64,000 bases of DNA from Bacillus sp. V59.32b (GCF_003429085.1 NZ_QVTC01000013.1:1-64000), one strand, 5' to 3'. Shown: positions 17,671 to 27,049, counted from the first letter of the stretch. Made by a program: numbers and translations. The notes: generated by a model from the sequence alone, not told the origin.

Positions 17671-18480
17671 TTGCTCACAGATTATCATAATCATTTAGAA
17701 ACCGGTACGTTAACGTTGGATTATTTAACAAAATTCACAGACAGGGCGAAGGCTTTAGATATTCAGCACTTTGGGATTTCCGAGCATGCGTATCATTTTT
17801 ATCAAACAGCAGATATTTTGCAAAATGAATGGGTCAATCCAAGAAGATATTATGATATGAAGGACTATGTCGATTTGTTTCAGCAAGCCTGGAATAAAAA
17901 TATCGATGTGAAGATGTCGATTGAAATGGATTATACACCAGGCAAGCATAAAGAAATGGAAACCTTTATCAAAGCATATGACTTCGACTATATAATTGGC
18001 TCCATACATTGGGTGGAGGACTTTGGCATTGATTTGAAGGAATATATGCATCTCTGGGAAGAACGGGATCTGTACGATACATACCGCCGTTATTTCGATC
18101 AAGTCGTAACACTCGCTCAGTCGGATTTATTCGATATTATTGGTCACATCGATCTTGTGAAAATCTTTAAGTATGTTCCTGCTGATGAAGATTTTCTGCT
18201 TCAGCAATACGAACGCGTCACTGACGCATTAAGCAATTCCAAGACATGCGTGGAAATTTCAACAGCAGGCCTTCGCAAGCCTGTTGGCGAAATGTATCCG
18301 GATCCCCGTCTGCTTGAAATGTGCTTTAATAAAAAGATTCCGATTGTCTTATCTTCAGACGCGCATTTTCCTGAGCATGTGGGCTTTGAATTCGATCATG
18401 CAGTAGACCTGGCACGCTCCGTAGGTTATACATCGATCATGACTTTTTCAAAAGGAGAGAGAAGGGAAGTCTCTCTTTAA
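17671..18480 (+). CDS. PHP-domain histidinol-phosphatase-like protein
   Basis: Member of the polymerase-and-histidinol-phosphatase metal hydrolases, probably a phosphatase of the HisJ/HisK group. The 269-residue product shows the PHP metal motifs in order: DYHNHLE (HxH), ISEHAYHF, SIEMDY, GSIHW, IIGHIDLVK and SSDAHFPEHVG. Start is TTG 17671, spaced five to six bases from AAGGGGGAG. It is monocistronic with its own promoter. No his genes except hisC are nearby, so activity on L-histidinol phosphate is plausible but not proven by context. Confidence 0.8.
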   Translation: MLTDYHNHLETGTLTLDYLTKFTDRAKALDIQHFGISEHAYHFYQTADILQNEWVNPRRYYDMKDYVDLFQQAWNKNIDVKMSIEMDYTPGKHKEMETFIKAYDFDYIIGSIHWVEDFGIDLKEYMHLWEERDLYDTYRRYFDQVVTLAQSDLFDIIGHIDLVKIFKYVPADEDFLLQQYERVTDALSNSKTCVEISTAGLRKPVGEMYPDPRLLEMCFNKKIPIVLSSDAHFPEHVGFEFDHAVDLARSVGYTSIMTFSKGERREVSL

Positions 18481-18505
18481 GATACGTATTGGAGAGCGGG
18501 ATTGA

Positions 18506-18536
18506 AGAGAATTGAGAACCGCTTCGAGGTTTCGAA
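18506..18536 (+). other. Hairpin after the PHP gene
   Basis: CCGCTTCGA and TTCGAAGCGG form a stem with a very short loop, about 25-50 bases past the stop. No T run follows, so it would be a weak terminator. Confidence 0.45.
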
Positions 18537-18555
18537 GCGGGAATTTCTGCTGGGT

Positions 18556-18960
18556 GATCCGGATTTGTGCTCGATGATTTTGGATTTGTGCTCGATAATC
18601 GGAATTTGTGCTCGATAATCAGAATTTGTGCTCGATGATTTGGATTTGTGCGCGATAATCAGGATTTGTGCTCGATAATCAGAATTTGTGCTCGATGATC
18701 GGAATTTGTGCTCGATAATCAGGATTTGTGCTCGATAATCAGAATTTGTGCTCGATGATCTGAATTTGTGCTCGATAATTTGGATTTGTGCTCGATAATC
18801 AGAATTTGTGCTCGATGATCGGAATTTGTGCTCGATGATCGGAATTTGTGCTCGATAATCGGAATTTGTGCTCGATGATTTGGATTTGTGCTCGATGATC
18901 CGGATTTGTGCTCGATAATCGGAATTTGTGCTCGATGATCAGAATTTACGAGCGGTAATC
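18556..18960. repeat. 20-bp tandem repeat array, class 2 (array 3)
   Basis: Twenty or so copies of the 20-bp unit GGAATTTGTGCTCGATAATC, with gataatc/gatgatt/gatgatc variants. It is the reverse complement of the class found at 2982. It fills the gap between two converging genes. Confidence 0.92.
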
Positions 18961-19020
18961 AGAATGTATGAGCGATGATTAAAATTTACGAGCGATCACC
19001 ACAATTTATGAGGATACTCA
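18946..19020. repeat. Class 1 units joined to the end of array 3
   Basis: Directly after the last class 2 unit the sequence changes to AATTTACGAGCGGTAATCAG, AATGTATGAGCGATGATT and AATTTACGAGCGATCACC, which are class 1 units like those at 1-330. The phase of about 20 bases is kept across the junction. From 19021 to 19135 the repeat decays. Confidence 0.8.
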
Positions 19021-19135
19021 ACATTGCCGCTCGATGATCCGAATTTGCAGCTAGAATTTGGGTATCTAGCGGGAACTTCATTATTGTAACCGGTTCTAGA
19101 TTATGTAGTTGATATTTCAATATTGAACTGGATCA

Positions 19136-19172
19136 AAAAAGCTGGCCGATTTTCTAATCGGCCAGCCTTTTC
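19136..19172 (-). terminator. Terminator of serA
   Basis: GCTGGCCGATT (19141-19151) and AATCGGCCAGC (19156-19166) form a perfect 11-bp stem with a four-base loop; the A run at 19135-19140 reads as Ts on the minus strand. Confidence 0.9.
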
Positions 19173-19173
19173 A

Positions 19174-20748
19174 TTATAATGACATTCGATACATAAACGA
19201 AATCTCTGGAAGATCGTTCAATCTTTCAAACATATCATCACTCAGTGGCTTATCAAATGAAAGTACCATAATCGCTTCGCCACCGGCCTGTTTACGGCCT
19301 ACCTGCATGGTCGCGATGTTTACGTTGTGGTCACCGAGAATTTTTCCGACATTTCCGATAACGCCTGGCTTGTCGTTGTGCTGAATATAGAGGAAATTCC
19401 CTTCAGGAAGAAAGTCGATGTTAAACCCGTTTAGGCTGACAATCCTTGAACCATAATTCTCGACATGCGTTCCGCGGATATCAAGCTGCCGGCTATCTCC
19501 TTTTACCGTTACGGAAATCAAGTTTGAATAGCCAAAAGTATCAGTCGATATTTTCTCTCCAATCGTTACTCCACGCTCTTTTGCGACAAGCAAGGCATTC
19601 ACCTCATTGACAGAGACATCGAGTCTTGTTTTGAAAAAACCGGATATCAGGCTCTTCGTTAAAATGTTTGTATCAAATTGGAGCGCTTCTCCTGCATAGG
19701 TAACCGATATTTCGTTAATGCCTTCTTTCATGCATTGAGAGCCGATGGAACCCATTTGTTTCACAAGCTGGTAGAAAGGCTGTACCTTCTCGAATTGCTC
19801 TTTAGAAATGGCAGGCAGGTTAATTGAATTAGCTACCGGATTGCCTTCCAAGAATACGAGGACTTCTTGCGCGACTTGGGTGGCCACGTTAAGCTGAGCT
19901 TCCTTTGTGGAGGCTCCAAGGTGAGGGGTTGAGATTACGGAATCAAGTTCCAATAATTTATTCCCTACAGGAGGCTCTTCAACAAAAACATCAAGTGCCA
20001 CTCCGGCTACATGTTTTTCCAGTAAAAGCTCGTATAAATCATCTTCATCGATAATCCCTCCGCGAGCACAATTAAGAAGATAGACTCCTTTTTTGCATGA
20101 GCGAAGCGTATTTTTATTTAGCAAGCCTCTTGTTTCGTCTGTCAGAGGGGTATGTACAGTGATAATATCTGCGAGCGGTAATAACTCATCTAAAGGGAGA
20201 GCCGTTACATTTAGCTTCTTCGCTCTGTCGGCCGTTAAAAATGGATCGTAGACTAATACATCCATTCCAAAAGCTTTGGCTCTTTGCGCGATTTCGCCCC
20301 CGATTCGTCCAAAGCCGACAATGCCCAGCGTTTTGCCGTAAAGCTCTGTCCCCGTATAGGCAGAACGCTTCCACTCCCCATTTTTAACGGATGAATGTGC
20401 TTGAGGAATGTGGCGCATTAACGAAGCCATCATTGCAAATGTATGCTCGGCTGTGGAAATGGTATTGCCGTCAGGCGCGTTCACCACTACGATCCCCCGT
20501 TTAGTGGCTGCCGGAACATCAATATTATCAACTCCGACACCCGCACGGGCTATGATTTTTAATTTAGGCATTTTTTGGATCAATTCTTCCGAAACCTTTG
20601 TTGCGCTTCTCACAAGTATAGCATCGAATTTATGGAGACTGTCTTCTACTTCTTCCACCTTTTTTTGAATAAGTTCGATTTGGGATGCCTGTAAAAGAGG
20701 TCCAAGGCCCTCTGGTTTAATGGCATCCGCTACAAGAATACGATACAC
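19174..20748 (-). CDS. serA: D-3-phosphoglycerate dehydrogenase
   Basis: First step of serine synthesis: 3-phosphoglycerate to 3-phosphohydroxypyruvate with NAD. The 524-residue product has the split substrate domain, a Rossmann domain with [13 protein letters not shown], and catalytic Arg (NCARGGII), Glu (VEEPP) and His (STPHLGAST). An intervening domain and a C-terminal ACT regulatory domain (about 450-524, [20 protein letters not shown]) follow. Start is GTG at 20748. It has its own promoter and terminator and is one of four minus-strand genes in the window, counting the IS remnant. Confidence 0.95.
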   Translation of the reverse strand: MYRILVADAIKPEGLGPLLQASQIELIQKKVEEVEDSLHKFDAILVRSATKVSEELIQKMPKLKIIARAGVGVDNIDVPAATKRGIVVVNAPDGNTISTAEHTFAMMASLMRHIPQAHSSVKNGEWKRSAYTGTELYGKTLGIVGFGRIGGEIAQRAKAFGMDVLVYDPFLTADRAKKLNVTALPLDELLPLADIITVHTPLTDETRGLLNKNTLRSCKKGVYLLNCARGGIIDEDDLYELLLEKHVAGVALDVFVEEPPVGNKLLELDSVISTPHLGASTKEAQLNVATQVAQEVLVFLEGNPVANSINLPAISKEQFEKVQPFYQLVKQMGSIGSQCMKEGINEISVTYAGEALQFDTNILTKSLISGFFKTRLDVSVNEVNALLVAKERGVTIGEKISTDTFGYSNLISVTVKGDSRQLDIRGTHVENYGSRIVSLNGFNIDFLPEGNFLYIQHNDKPGVIGNVGKILGDHNVNIATMQVGRKQAGGEAIMVLSFDKPLSDDMFERLNDLPEISFMYRMSL

Positions 20749-20787
20749 AATTGAACACCCCTATAAAGTTCTCATAAATTTCTGTTT

Positions 20788-20816
20788 ATTTTACAAGAGA
20801 GGCTGTATACTGTCAA
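20788..20816 (-). promoter_or_regulatory. SigA promoter of serA
   Basis: On the minus strand TTGACA (20816-20811), a 17-base spacer and TAAAAT (20793-20788), 40 bases before the start. Very good consensus match. Confidence 0.75.
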
Positions 20817-21034
20817 TTTGAGACGCACAAATGTAAGCGCTTAATGATTGGGCGTTTATTGAAAAAGAATCAGAAAAACCTTGAATATCAAGGTTTGATC
20901 CATTCAATCATTATATTAAAAATTTTTTCGCTTTTCCTTTTGGAGCCCCGTAGCGGAAATATATATTGCATATTGCTATTCAAATATCTATCAATCGTTT
21001 ATACTCATAAGTGTAATATAATTTAATAGTGTCT

Positions 21035-21160
21035 ATCTTCGGGGCGGAGTGAAATTCTCCACCGGCGGTGATGAAGCAATGCTTCAAAGCCCGCGAGCTC
21101 TTCGGGGCAGATTTGGTGTAATTCCAAAGCCGACAGTTATAGTCTGGATGGGAGAAGATG
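21035..21160 (+). ncRNA. FMN riboswitch (RFN element)
   Basis: The conserved RFN blocks appear in order: ATCTTCGGGGCGGAGTGAAA, ACCGGCGGTGATGA, AGCCCGCGAGC, GGTGTAATTCCAAAGCCGAC, AGTTATAGTCTGGATGGGAG and the closing GAAGAT that pairs with the first ATCTTC. It binds FMN and represses the downstream riboflavin transporter gene. A TATAAT at 21017-21022 suits a start just before it, although no good -35 is seen. Confidence 0.97.
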
Positions 21161-21224
21161 GAGGTTCCAGATAGCGTTCAAAAAAAGCAGGGTTTGAACG
21201 TTTGTTTGAGTATGCCGCTATCCA

Positions 21225-21257
21225 TCCCAATAATTTTTAAATTATTGGGGTTTTTTA
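21225..21257 (+). terminator. Expression-platform terminator of the FMN riboswitch
   Basis: CCCAATAATTT and AAATTATTGGGG form an A/T-rich stem capped by a tiny loop and followed by GGTTTTTTATTT. Placed 65 bases after the aptamer, it would stop transcription when FMN is bound. Confidence 0.85.
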
Positions 21258-21427
21258 TTTGGCGCTCAGCAACTTGAAGGAGCCTATCCTCTTTTCGTGA
21301 GGTAGATCATTAGAAAAACTTGGATTCAACGAGTCCATTGGACGAGGGTGGAACCATTAGTTTTTCTTATGCGGTCAGAAAGTTCCCGTTTAAACTTTCT
21401 GATAAGCCAAAAGAAGGAGAGAGATTG
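21258..21427 (+). promoter_or_regulatory. Extra structured leader between riboswitch terminator and ribU
   Basis: TTAGAAAAACT (about 21310-21320) can pair with AGTTTTTCTTA (about 21359-21369), enclosing GGATTC/GAGTCC arms and the string ACGAGGGTGGAACC, which resembles a T-box core. A second hairpin, TCAGAAAGTT (21375-21384) with AACTTTCTGA (21393-21402), ends just before the SD GAAGGAGAG. Function unknown; the pairing is read by eye. Confidence 0.4.
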
Positions 21428-22009
21428 ATGAAGAACAACAAAGTAAGAAAATTGGTTTCACTGGCAATGCTGGGCAGCATTTCGTATGTTTTGATGCTGT
21501 TGAACTTCCCGTTCCCGGGATTCCCCACATTCCTGATGATTGATTTCAGCGAAATTCCTGCGCTGATTGCAGCGTTAATATTCGGACCTGTTGCGGGTAT
21601 TATCGTAGAATTTATTAAAAACCTGCTATCTTATGTGATGACCGGCAGCCAGACGGGTGTTCCGGTAGGGCATATCGCTAATTTTATCGCAGGCGTATTA
21701 TTTATCTTGCCGACATATTTTGTCTATAAAAAACTTAACTCCGGAAAAGGAATGACTTTCGGACTTATTACAGGCACACTGACTATGGCAGTCTTGATGA
21801 GTGTCCTCAATTACTATCTTATCCTGCCGGCCTATACGATTTTCATGGGATGGGACGCGATGTCCGCTCCGCAGGCGAGACAATTTGTCACCACTGCAAT
21901 CCTTCCATTCAACATTCTGAAAGGCTTCTTGATCACAGCCGTGTTCATGCTGCTGTTTGTCAGATTGAAGCCGTGGATCAACAAACAATCAACTTTAAAA
22001 AATGCATAA
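21428..22009 (+). CDS. ribU: Riboflavin ECF transporter S component RibU (FmnP/YpaA)
   Basis: Membrane substrate-binding subunit that captures riboflavin for the energy-coupling-factor module. The 193-residue product has about six transmembrane helices and the conserved N-terminal KLVSLAMLGSISYVLMLLNF and IDFSEIPALIAALIFGPVAG regions of the S-component family. The start at 21428 follows SD AAGGAGAG; an open frame from 21320 runs through leader structure and is not favoured. The FMN riboswitch upstream confirms the substrate. Confidence 0.94.
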   Translation: MKNNKVRKLVSLAMLGSISYVLMLLNFPFPGFPTFLMIDFSEIPALIAALIFGPVAGIIVEFIKNLLSYVMTGSQTGVPVGHIANFIAGVLFILPTYFVYKKLNSGKGMTFGLITGTLTMAVLMSVLNYYLILPAYTIFMGWDAMSAPQARQFVTTAILPFNILKGFLITAVFMLLFVRLKPWINKQSTLKNA

Positions 22010-22010
22010 T

Positions 22011-22054
22011 AAAAAAAGCCAGTTTGTATCCTTGGATACAAACTGGCTTTTATG
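22011..22054. terminator. Bidirectional terminator between ribU and fer
   Basis: AAAAGCCAGTTTGTATCC and GGATACAAACTGGCTTTT form a perfect 18-bp stem with a two-base loop. A/T runs on both sides let it serve both converging genes. Confidence 0.92.
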
Positions 22055-22330
<276 letters not shown>

Positions 22331-22595
22331 TTAACTCCATAATAAAATTATGAAAATTCCTATACACTTACCTATTGTAAAACTGATACTCGAACTTTTC
22401 AATAAAAATGTAATGAAAATGATTTTCAGGACCAGGAATACCCACTGAGGAACGCATAAATAACCAAAAAATTTCATAGCACATGCATTCTATTTCCCCA
22501 TTCCTCCCATGTTTTAAACGTTATTTCCCAAGCGTTGCTCTGGTTCTGCTACAATAGTGATAATTACTATAATAAAATCAGGGTAGTGATTATTG

Positions 22596-23672
22596 ATGTT
22601 CATATCATCTTTTACCGAAGCGCTATTTCTTTATTTTATAGATAAACTGAACGGGGAACGGAGTATTTATGCGATTTACCATTTGCTTAAAGGGAAAAAA
22701 TCCTCCCAAACCATTCAGGATGCCCATCTCTTTGGGGTGAAAAAATTATTCGGAACCTATTCACCCATTACAAGAGAGCAGTTGGAACAATGCGTTTCTG
22801 CCAGTATAAAACATAAATGCTTGATAGAAACGAATAAGGAAAATCACTTTCTCCTTACAGAAAAAGGCCGGCAAGAATCAAGGAAGTATCTTAGTATCCA
22901 TCCGTTACCAATTGACTTGGATGGGTGGGGCTTTCAAAATAATGCTGCCGTTTTTTGGGGAAGGTTAACCCTCTTGCTTCAATCTCTTTCCCATATCATT
23001 AACGATGAGAACTACTTTTATCCGATTCAAAGGAATGCAGGCATCCAAAATTGGGTAAAACGTTTTTTTCAACTCCATCCACTAAATAGGAGTGAAATGG
23101 GCCAATCTTATTATGACGAGCTTGTGAGGCTTCTTGAAAAGAAAAGCAGTGTAGAACGGGATGTATTTGTGATGCGATTGACAGGGTCCCATCGGATTGG
23201 AAGTACATTTAAACAAATTTCTGAAGCGGCGAAGATAGATGAGGTGTACGTCCGATTTCTTTTTTTAGGTATGCTCCATTATATGATTCGCGAAATAACT
23301 GTGAACCGTGAAGATTATCCTTATTTATATGCTGTCGTAAAAGATTTGCCGCCAAACGGGGACAGACCGCTTACTGAATCTGCACGGCTTACGCTCACTT
23401 ACATAGAAGCTGGTAAGCAATTAAAAGAGGTTGCCGCTATCAGACGGCTAAAAGTCAACACGATTGAGGATCATATCGTCGAGATCGTCCTCGCGAAACC
23501 GGATTTTTCGATTACGTCATTCGTTTCAGAGACAACGGAAGACGAAATAATGGAGACTGCAAAAAAGTTGAAAACAAGGCAGCTTAAAATAATTAAAAAT
23601 CAATTAGCCAATGAGGATGTTACGTTCTTTCAAATACGACTTGTTTTAGCAAGGGCAGGTGGCGATGCATGA
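22596..23672 (+). CDS. ypbB: YpbB family helix-turn-helix protein
   Basis: Conserved protein of unknown function always next to the RecQ-type helicase gene in Bacillus. The 358-residue product has no signal peptide. Residues about 275-325 (RLTLTYIEAGKQLKEVAAIRRLKVNTIEDHIVEIVL) look like the helicase-associated helix-turn-helix domain seen fused to RecQ in other bacteria. ATG 22596 is preferred; TTG 22593 is also possible. It overlaps the recS start by four bases, so a joint DNA-repair role is inferred. Confidence 0.88.
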   Translation: MFISSFTEALFLYFIDKLNGERSIYAIYHLLKGKKSSQTIQDAHLFGVKKLFGTYSPITREQLEQCVSASIKHKCLIETNKENHFLLTEKGRQESRKYLSIHPLPIDLDGWGFQNNAAVFWGRLTLLLQSLSHIINDENYFYPIQRNAGIQNWVKRFFQLHPLNRSEMGQSYYDELVRLLEKKSSVERDVFVMRLTGSHRIGSTFKQISEAAKIDEVYVRFLFLGMLHYMIREITVNREDYPYLYAVVKDLPPNGDRPLTESARLTLTYIEAGKQLKEVAAIRRLKVNTIEDHIVEIVLAKPDFSITSFVSETTEDEIMETAKKLKTRQLKIIKNQLANEDVTFFQIRLVLARAGGDA

Positions 23673-25177
23673 ATCTGGAGAGGCACTTACAACAATATTT
23701 CGGGTATCGTACATTTCGGCCGGGCCAGAAGGAGATCATTTCTTCTTTGCTGGATGGAAACGATACCCTAGGGATGCTTGCAACCGGGACCGGAAAATCA
23801 ATATGCTATCAGCTTCCCGCTTATTTATTAGATAAACCGGTTCTGGTCGTGTCACCCTTGCTTTCATTAATGCAAGATCAGGCAGAGCAATTGAAGAGGA
23901 AGGGAGAAAAAAGTGTGCTGACGCTGAATTCCTTCCTCACTCCAAGGCAGAAGCGCGAAGGCATAGAAAATATTGGGCGATTTCGTTTTATCTTTCTGTC
24001 TCCGGAAATGCTCGTTGCCCACGATGTGTTGAACGCGTTGAAAAAATTGGATATCGGGTTGTTCGTTATAGATGAAGCACATTGCATTTCTCAATGGGGC
24101 TATGATTTCAGGCCGGATTATTTAAGTCTTGGCACGGTCCGCAAAGAGCTTTCAAATCCGTTAACTCTTGCTTTGACCGCATCTGCAACCGAAGAAGTCA
24201 GGAATGATATTATAGAAAAGCTTTATTTAGAAAAGGTTCACAAGGTTGTTTCGTCTGTAGATCGTGAAAATATTGCTTTAACCGTGGAAACATGCTCCGG
24301 TTATGAAGAAAAGCTGCAAAGGCTGCTACATATCACCCGGGAAATCAATGGGCCTGGCATTGTCTATTTTTCAAGCAAAAAAGCAGCGGAGACGACTGCT
24401 TTGTATTTGAAACAGAATGGGATTGCGAATGTTGAATATTATCACGGCGGTATGGAGCAGGAACAAAGGATGCTGATCCAGCAGCAATTCATTAACGGGC
24501 AATTAAAAGTTATCTGCTCTACAAGCGCGTTTGGCATGGGGGTCAATAAAGAAAATGTTCGCTTCGTTGTCCATTTTCACCTGCCATCAAGTATGGAAGC
24601 GTATGTACAGGAGACCGGCAGAGCCGGAAGGGATGGAAAACAAAGTGCTGCGATCCTCCTTTATTGCGATGGCGACGAGGGACTTCCATTGTACCTGACG
24701 GAACAAGAGCTCCCGACAGAAACGCAGATAGAGGATGTGTTTTCTTATCTAGATATCACGCAAAAAATACCGGTCGCGATTCAAGAAACGATTATGCAAC
24801 AATTTTCTTTAAGTGACATACAATGGCGGTTTATGCTGCATTTTATCACAACAAATAAGCATGGAGTTAATGAATCAGAATTAAAGGAAACGATGAAGAG
24901 ATATGTCTTCAAGCGCAAGGAATATAAGACGGCAAAAATCCGGGCATTCTTTCATTGGCTAACAGCGGCGCAGTGCAGACGGGAAGGGGTATTGCATTAT
25001 TTCCAAGAAGAAAAAATTACCCAAAATGAACGATGCTGTGACCGTTGCGGACTGGCAAATAATTTTTTGCAAAGCCTTTCCGACAGTGAAGCCGCAATAG
25101 CGAAAAAGCCCTATGTTGATTGGCAACAGGATCTTGCAAAATTATTGTTAAAGGCAGCAGATAACCATGAAAAATAA
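23669..25177 (+). CDS. recS: RecQ-family ATP-dependent DNA helicase RecS
   Basis: 3'-5' DNA helicase of the short RecQ type (B. subtilis YpbC/RecS). The 502-residue product has motif I GTGKS (40-44), motif II DEAH (135-138), the aromatic-rich loop HCISQWGYDFRPDY, and motif VI QETGRAGRDGK. A C-terminal zinc-binding cysteine set (CRREG, CCDRCG) is also present. The HRDC domain of full RecQ is absent. It is translationally coupled to ypbB upstream and overlaps ypbD by 11 bases. Confidence 0.92.
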   Translation: MNLERHLQQYFGYRTFRPGQKEIISSLLDGNDTLGMLATGTGKSICYQLPAYLLDKPVLVVSPLLSLMQDQAEQLKRKGEKSVLTLNSFLTPRQKREGIENIGRFRFIFLSPEMLVAHDVLNALKKLDIGLFVIDEAHCISQWGYDFRPDYLSLGTVRKELSNPLTLALTASATEEVRNDIIEKLYLEKVHKVVSSVDRENIALTVETCSGYEEKLQRLLHITREINGPGIVYFSSKKAAETTALYLKQNGIANVEYYHGGMEQEQRMLIQQQFINGQLKVICSTSAFGMGVNKENVRFVVHFHLPSSMEAYVQETGRAGRDGKQSAAILLYCDGDEGLPLYLTEQELPTETQIEDVFSYLDITQKIPVAIQETIMQQFSLSDIQWRFMLHFITTNKHGVNESELKETMKRYVFKRKEYKTAKIRAFFHWLTAAQCRREGVLHYFQEEKITQNERCCDRCGLANNFLQSLSDSEAAIAKKPYVDWQQDLAKLLLKAADNHEK

Positions 25178-25739
25178 ACAAGCCGAGATCATCAAAAAGC
25201 TATCTGATAAAGAGCTGCATATCAATTTATTGTTTACTCAAGTGATTCTTTTAACCATCTCAGTGATTTTAGGTGTGATTTTATTTAAAGAGGCGGCTTC
25301 TTTTATTGACTTATTTCAAATAAGGGACTGGAACATCATCACAGTAGGCGGAACTGCAGCTATCGTGGTGATTGGCTGGGATTTATTTATGATGAGAATC
25401 TTGCCGGAGTCTTATCAAGATGACGGGGGAGTGAATGAACGGATTTTTAAAAGCTTATCTTATCCGATGATCTTTCTGGTAGCGTTACTTGTTGCCGTGA
25501 GCGAAGAGATTCTCTTTCGGGGGGTTATCCAGACCCATCTTGGCTTGTTTTGGACGAGCTTGATTTTTGCATTGGTACATTATCGTTATCTATTTAATTG
25601 GTATTTATTCGTAAATATTACTGTGTTAAGCTTTTTTATCGGTATCCTTTTTGAAGTGACAAATAATCTATTGGTTACGATTTTCGCTCACTTCCTGATT
25701 GATTCTATTCTTGGGATCATAGTGAAGTCGAAAAAATAA
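25167..25739 (+). CDS. ypbD: CPBP-family intramembrane metalloprotease YpbD
   Basis: Putative membrane protease of the CAAX-protease/bacteriocin-immunity (CPBP) family. The 190-residue product has about five hydrophobic segments and the family motifs EEILFRG (Glu113, Glu114, Arg118), FALVH and FAHFLIDS. Substrate unknown. It starts inside the recS end. A terminator follows at 25737. Confidence 0.88.
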   Translation: MKNKQAEIIKKLSDKELHINLLFTQVILLTISVILGVILFKEAASFIDLFQIRDWNIITVGGTAAIVVIGWDLFMMRILPESYQDDGGVNERIFKSLSYPMIFLVALLVAVSEEILFRGVIQTHLGLFWTSLIFALVHYRYLFNWYLFVNITVLSFFIGILFEVTNNLLVTIFAHFLIDSILGIIVKSKK

Positions 25740-25782
25740 AGCCCTCCTGAAAAGACAAACGTTCTTACGGAGGTCTTTTTAT
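25737..25782 (+). terminator. Terminator of ypbB-recS-ypbD
   Basis: AAAGCCCTCC and GGAGGTCTTT form a stem around a long loop, followed by TTTTTATCG. Confidence 0.7.
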
Positions 25783-25862
25783 CGTTAGGTGAAAAGGAAT
25801 AATTTGCGGACAAGCAAAATATATATTTGTGAATATATGTTGCTTTTTAGAGGGGGACCATT

Positions 25863-26321
25863 ATGGAACCAAGCATTTTATTATTGGATGGGCATACAGA
25901 CCAGGCAACGAAGAAAATGCTGCAAAATGTAATCGAAAGAAAAAGAAAATTCGATAAAGCAAAAAGAAATCATCTGATCAGTATTTGGGTTTCCTTGGGG
26001 ATGGCGGCAATCTTGCTGCTGTATATATATTTTTATATAGCCCGTCCATATTCGTACTCATTTTTTGCCATGTTCAGTGCGTTTGTAGACCAATCCAATC
26101 ATTTCATTTTTTTAGTCGTGACCATCGGCTTATACGGATACATGAATTTGCTTAAAACTAAGCGGGATAAGGCAGAGAAAGAGTATCAAGGGCTCCGCTG
26201 TGAAATTGTTGATCGAAGCAAGGATCTATGGAAGCAAGAAGGTGCGTGGCAGAATCGCCACAAAGTATTTGAGATGATGAAGAACAATTATGATATCAAT
26301 CTATATCACGAAAATAAGTAG
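25863..26321 (+). CDS. ypbF: YpbF family membrane protein (DUF2663)
   Basis: Small membrane protein of unknown function. The 152-residue product has a charged N-terminus, two hydrophobic segments (about 42-60 and 80-98) and a charged C-terminal tail of about 50 residues (LKTKRDKAEKEYQGLRCEIV). Position between ypbD and ypbG matches B. subtilis ypbF; ypbE, which precedes it there, is missing here. SD AGAGGGGG is well placed. Confidence 0.8.
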   Translation: MEPSILLLDGHTDQATKKMLQNVIERKRKFDKAKRNHLISIWVSLGMAAILLLYIYFYIARPYSYSFFAMFSAFVDQSNHFIFLVVTIGLYGYMNLLKTKRDKAEKEYQGLRCEIVDRSKDLWKQEGAWQNRHKVFEMMKNNYDINLYHENK

Positions 26322-26413
26322 CCAGGCCTTTTACAGAAGGTGTTCAAAAGAAAAAAGGAAATCAGCTTTAAGTGTGGAATATATAAGGAGTAAAAGCTAG
26401 GAGTGAAGCGAAT

Positions 26414-27049
26414 ATGTTTGTAAAAAGCATTATGATTCCAAAATATCATTGTCATACAGTTCCCGATAATGAGAATCTTGCAGTCGCACTGCAGAAATTA
26501 GAAGAACATCAAATTGATGGCCTTCCGATCCTGAACGGCGGGAAATATGCCGGTATAATCACCCGATATGATATTTATAAACATTATTTTAAAAGAGCTG
26601 GCGACCAAGAAGCGTATTTAAAATCTACATTGGTTAGCGAAATTGCTACACATCAGGATGATGTCCTGATCGGGGATGAAATCTTTGAAAAAACGCTGGT
26701 CAATTTGAAGGATTTCCCGATTCTTGCGGTCGTGGACGAGGATCGGAATTTTCTTGGGGCGGTCACAAGAAGCGATGTCGTGGAGACTTTCCAGAGTGCT
26801 TTCGGAGTGAATCGGCCGGGAGTCAGAATTGCTTTCACTTCTGTTGAAACAGAGGGGCGGCTCGCGCGTTTATCGGAAATTGCCCATCAGTATCATGAAC
26901 ATATCATCTCGCTTGTTACCTTTGATGAAACCGATAAGCTTGTGCGGCGCATCGTCATGAAGGTAGAGAAAAACCCGAATATGGAGAAGTTTATCAAGAA
27001 GGTTGAGAATTCAGGATTCAGAATTTTAAGTATAAATGAAGATGAGTAG
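26414..27049 (+). CDS. CBS-domain pair protein with C-terminal ACT-like region
   Basis: Probable nucleotide-sensing regulator. The 211-residue product starts with two CBS domains (about 1-55 and 70-125; EEHQIDGLPILNGGKYAGII and LKDFPILAVVDEDRNFLGAV), the arrangement that binds adenosine nucleotides. The C-terminal 75 residues (VRIAFTSVETEGRLARLSEI) resemble an ACT/AcuB-type domain. It is not part of the B. subtilis ypb cluster and lies between ypbF and ypbG as a single gene with its own terminator. Partner unknown. Confidence 0.8.
   Translation: MFVKSIMIPKYHCHTVPDNENLAVALQKLEEHQIDGLPILNGGKYAGIITRYDIYKHYFKRAGDQEAYLKSTLVSEIATHQDDVLIGDEIFEKTLVNLKDFPILAVVDEDRNFLGAVTRSDVVETFQSAFGVNRPGVRIAFTSVETEGRLARLSEIAHQYHEHIISLVTFDETDKLVRRIVMKVEKNPNMEKFIKKVENSGFRILSINEDE

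Noticed and set aside
18556-18960. Possible CRISPR array
   Set aside because: Units of 20 bp abut with no unique spacers of 30-40 bp, and no cas genes occur in the window.
20832-20845. CcpA cre site (TGTAAGCGCTTAAT)
   Set aside because: Only the left half fits the consensus and it lies outside the serA promoter; too weak to list.
20844-21026. 60-codon ORF upstream of the FMN riboswitch
   Set aside because: No SD, hydrophobic low-complexity translation, and it ends in the riboswitch promoter region.
21310-21370. T-box riboswitch before ribU
   Set aside because: AGGGTGGAACC resembles the core, but there is no stem I with a specifier loop in the space available and the gene is a riboflavin transporter. 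Kept only as a leader structure to test.
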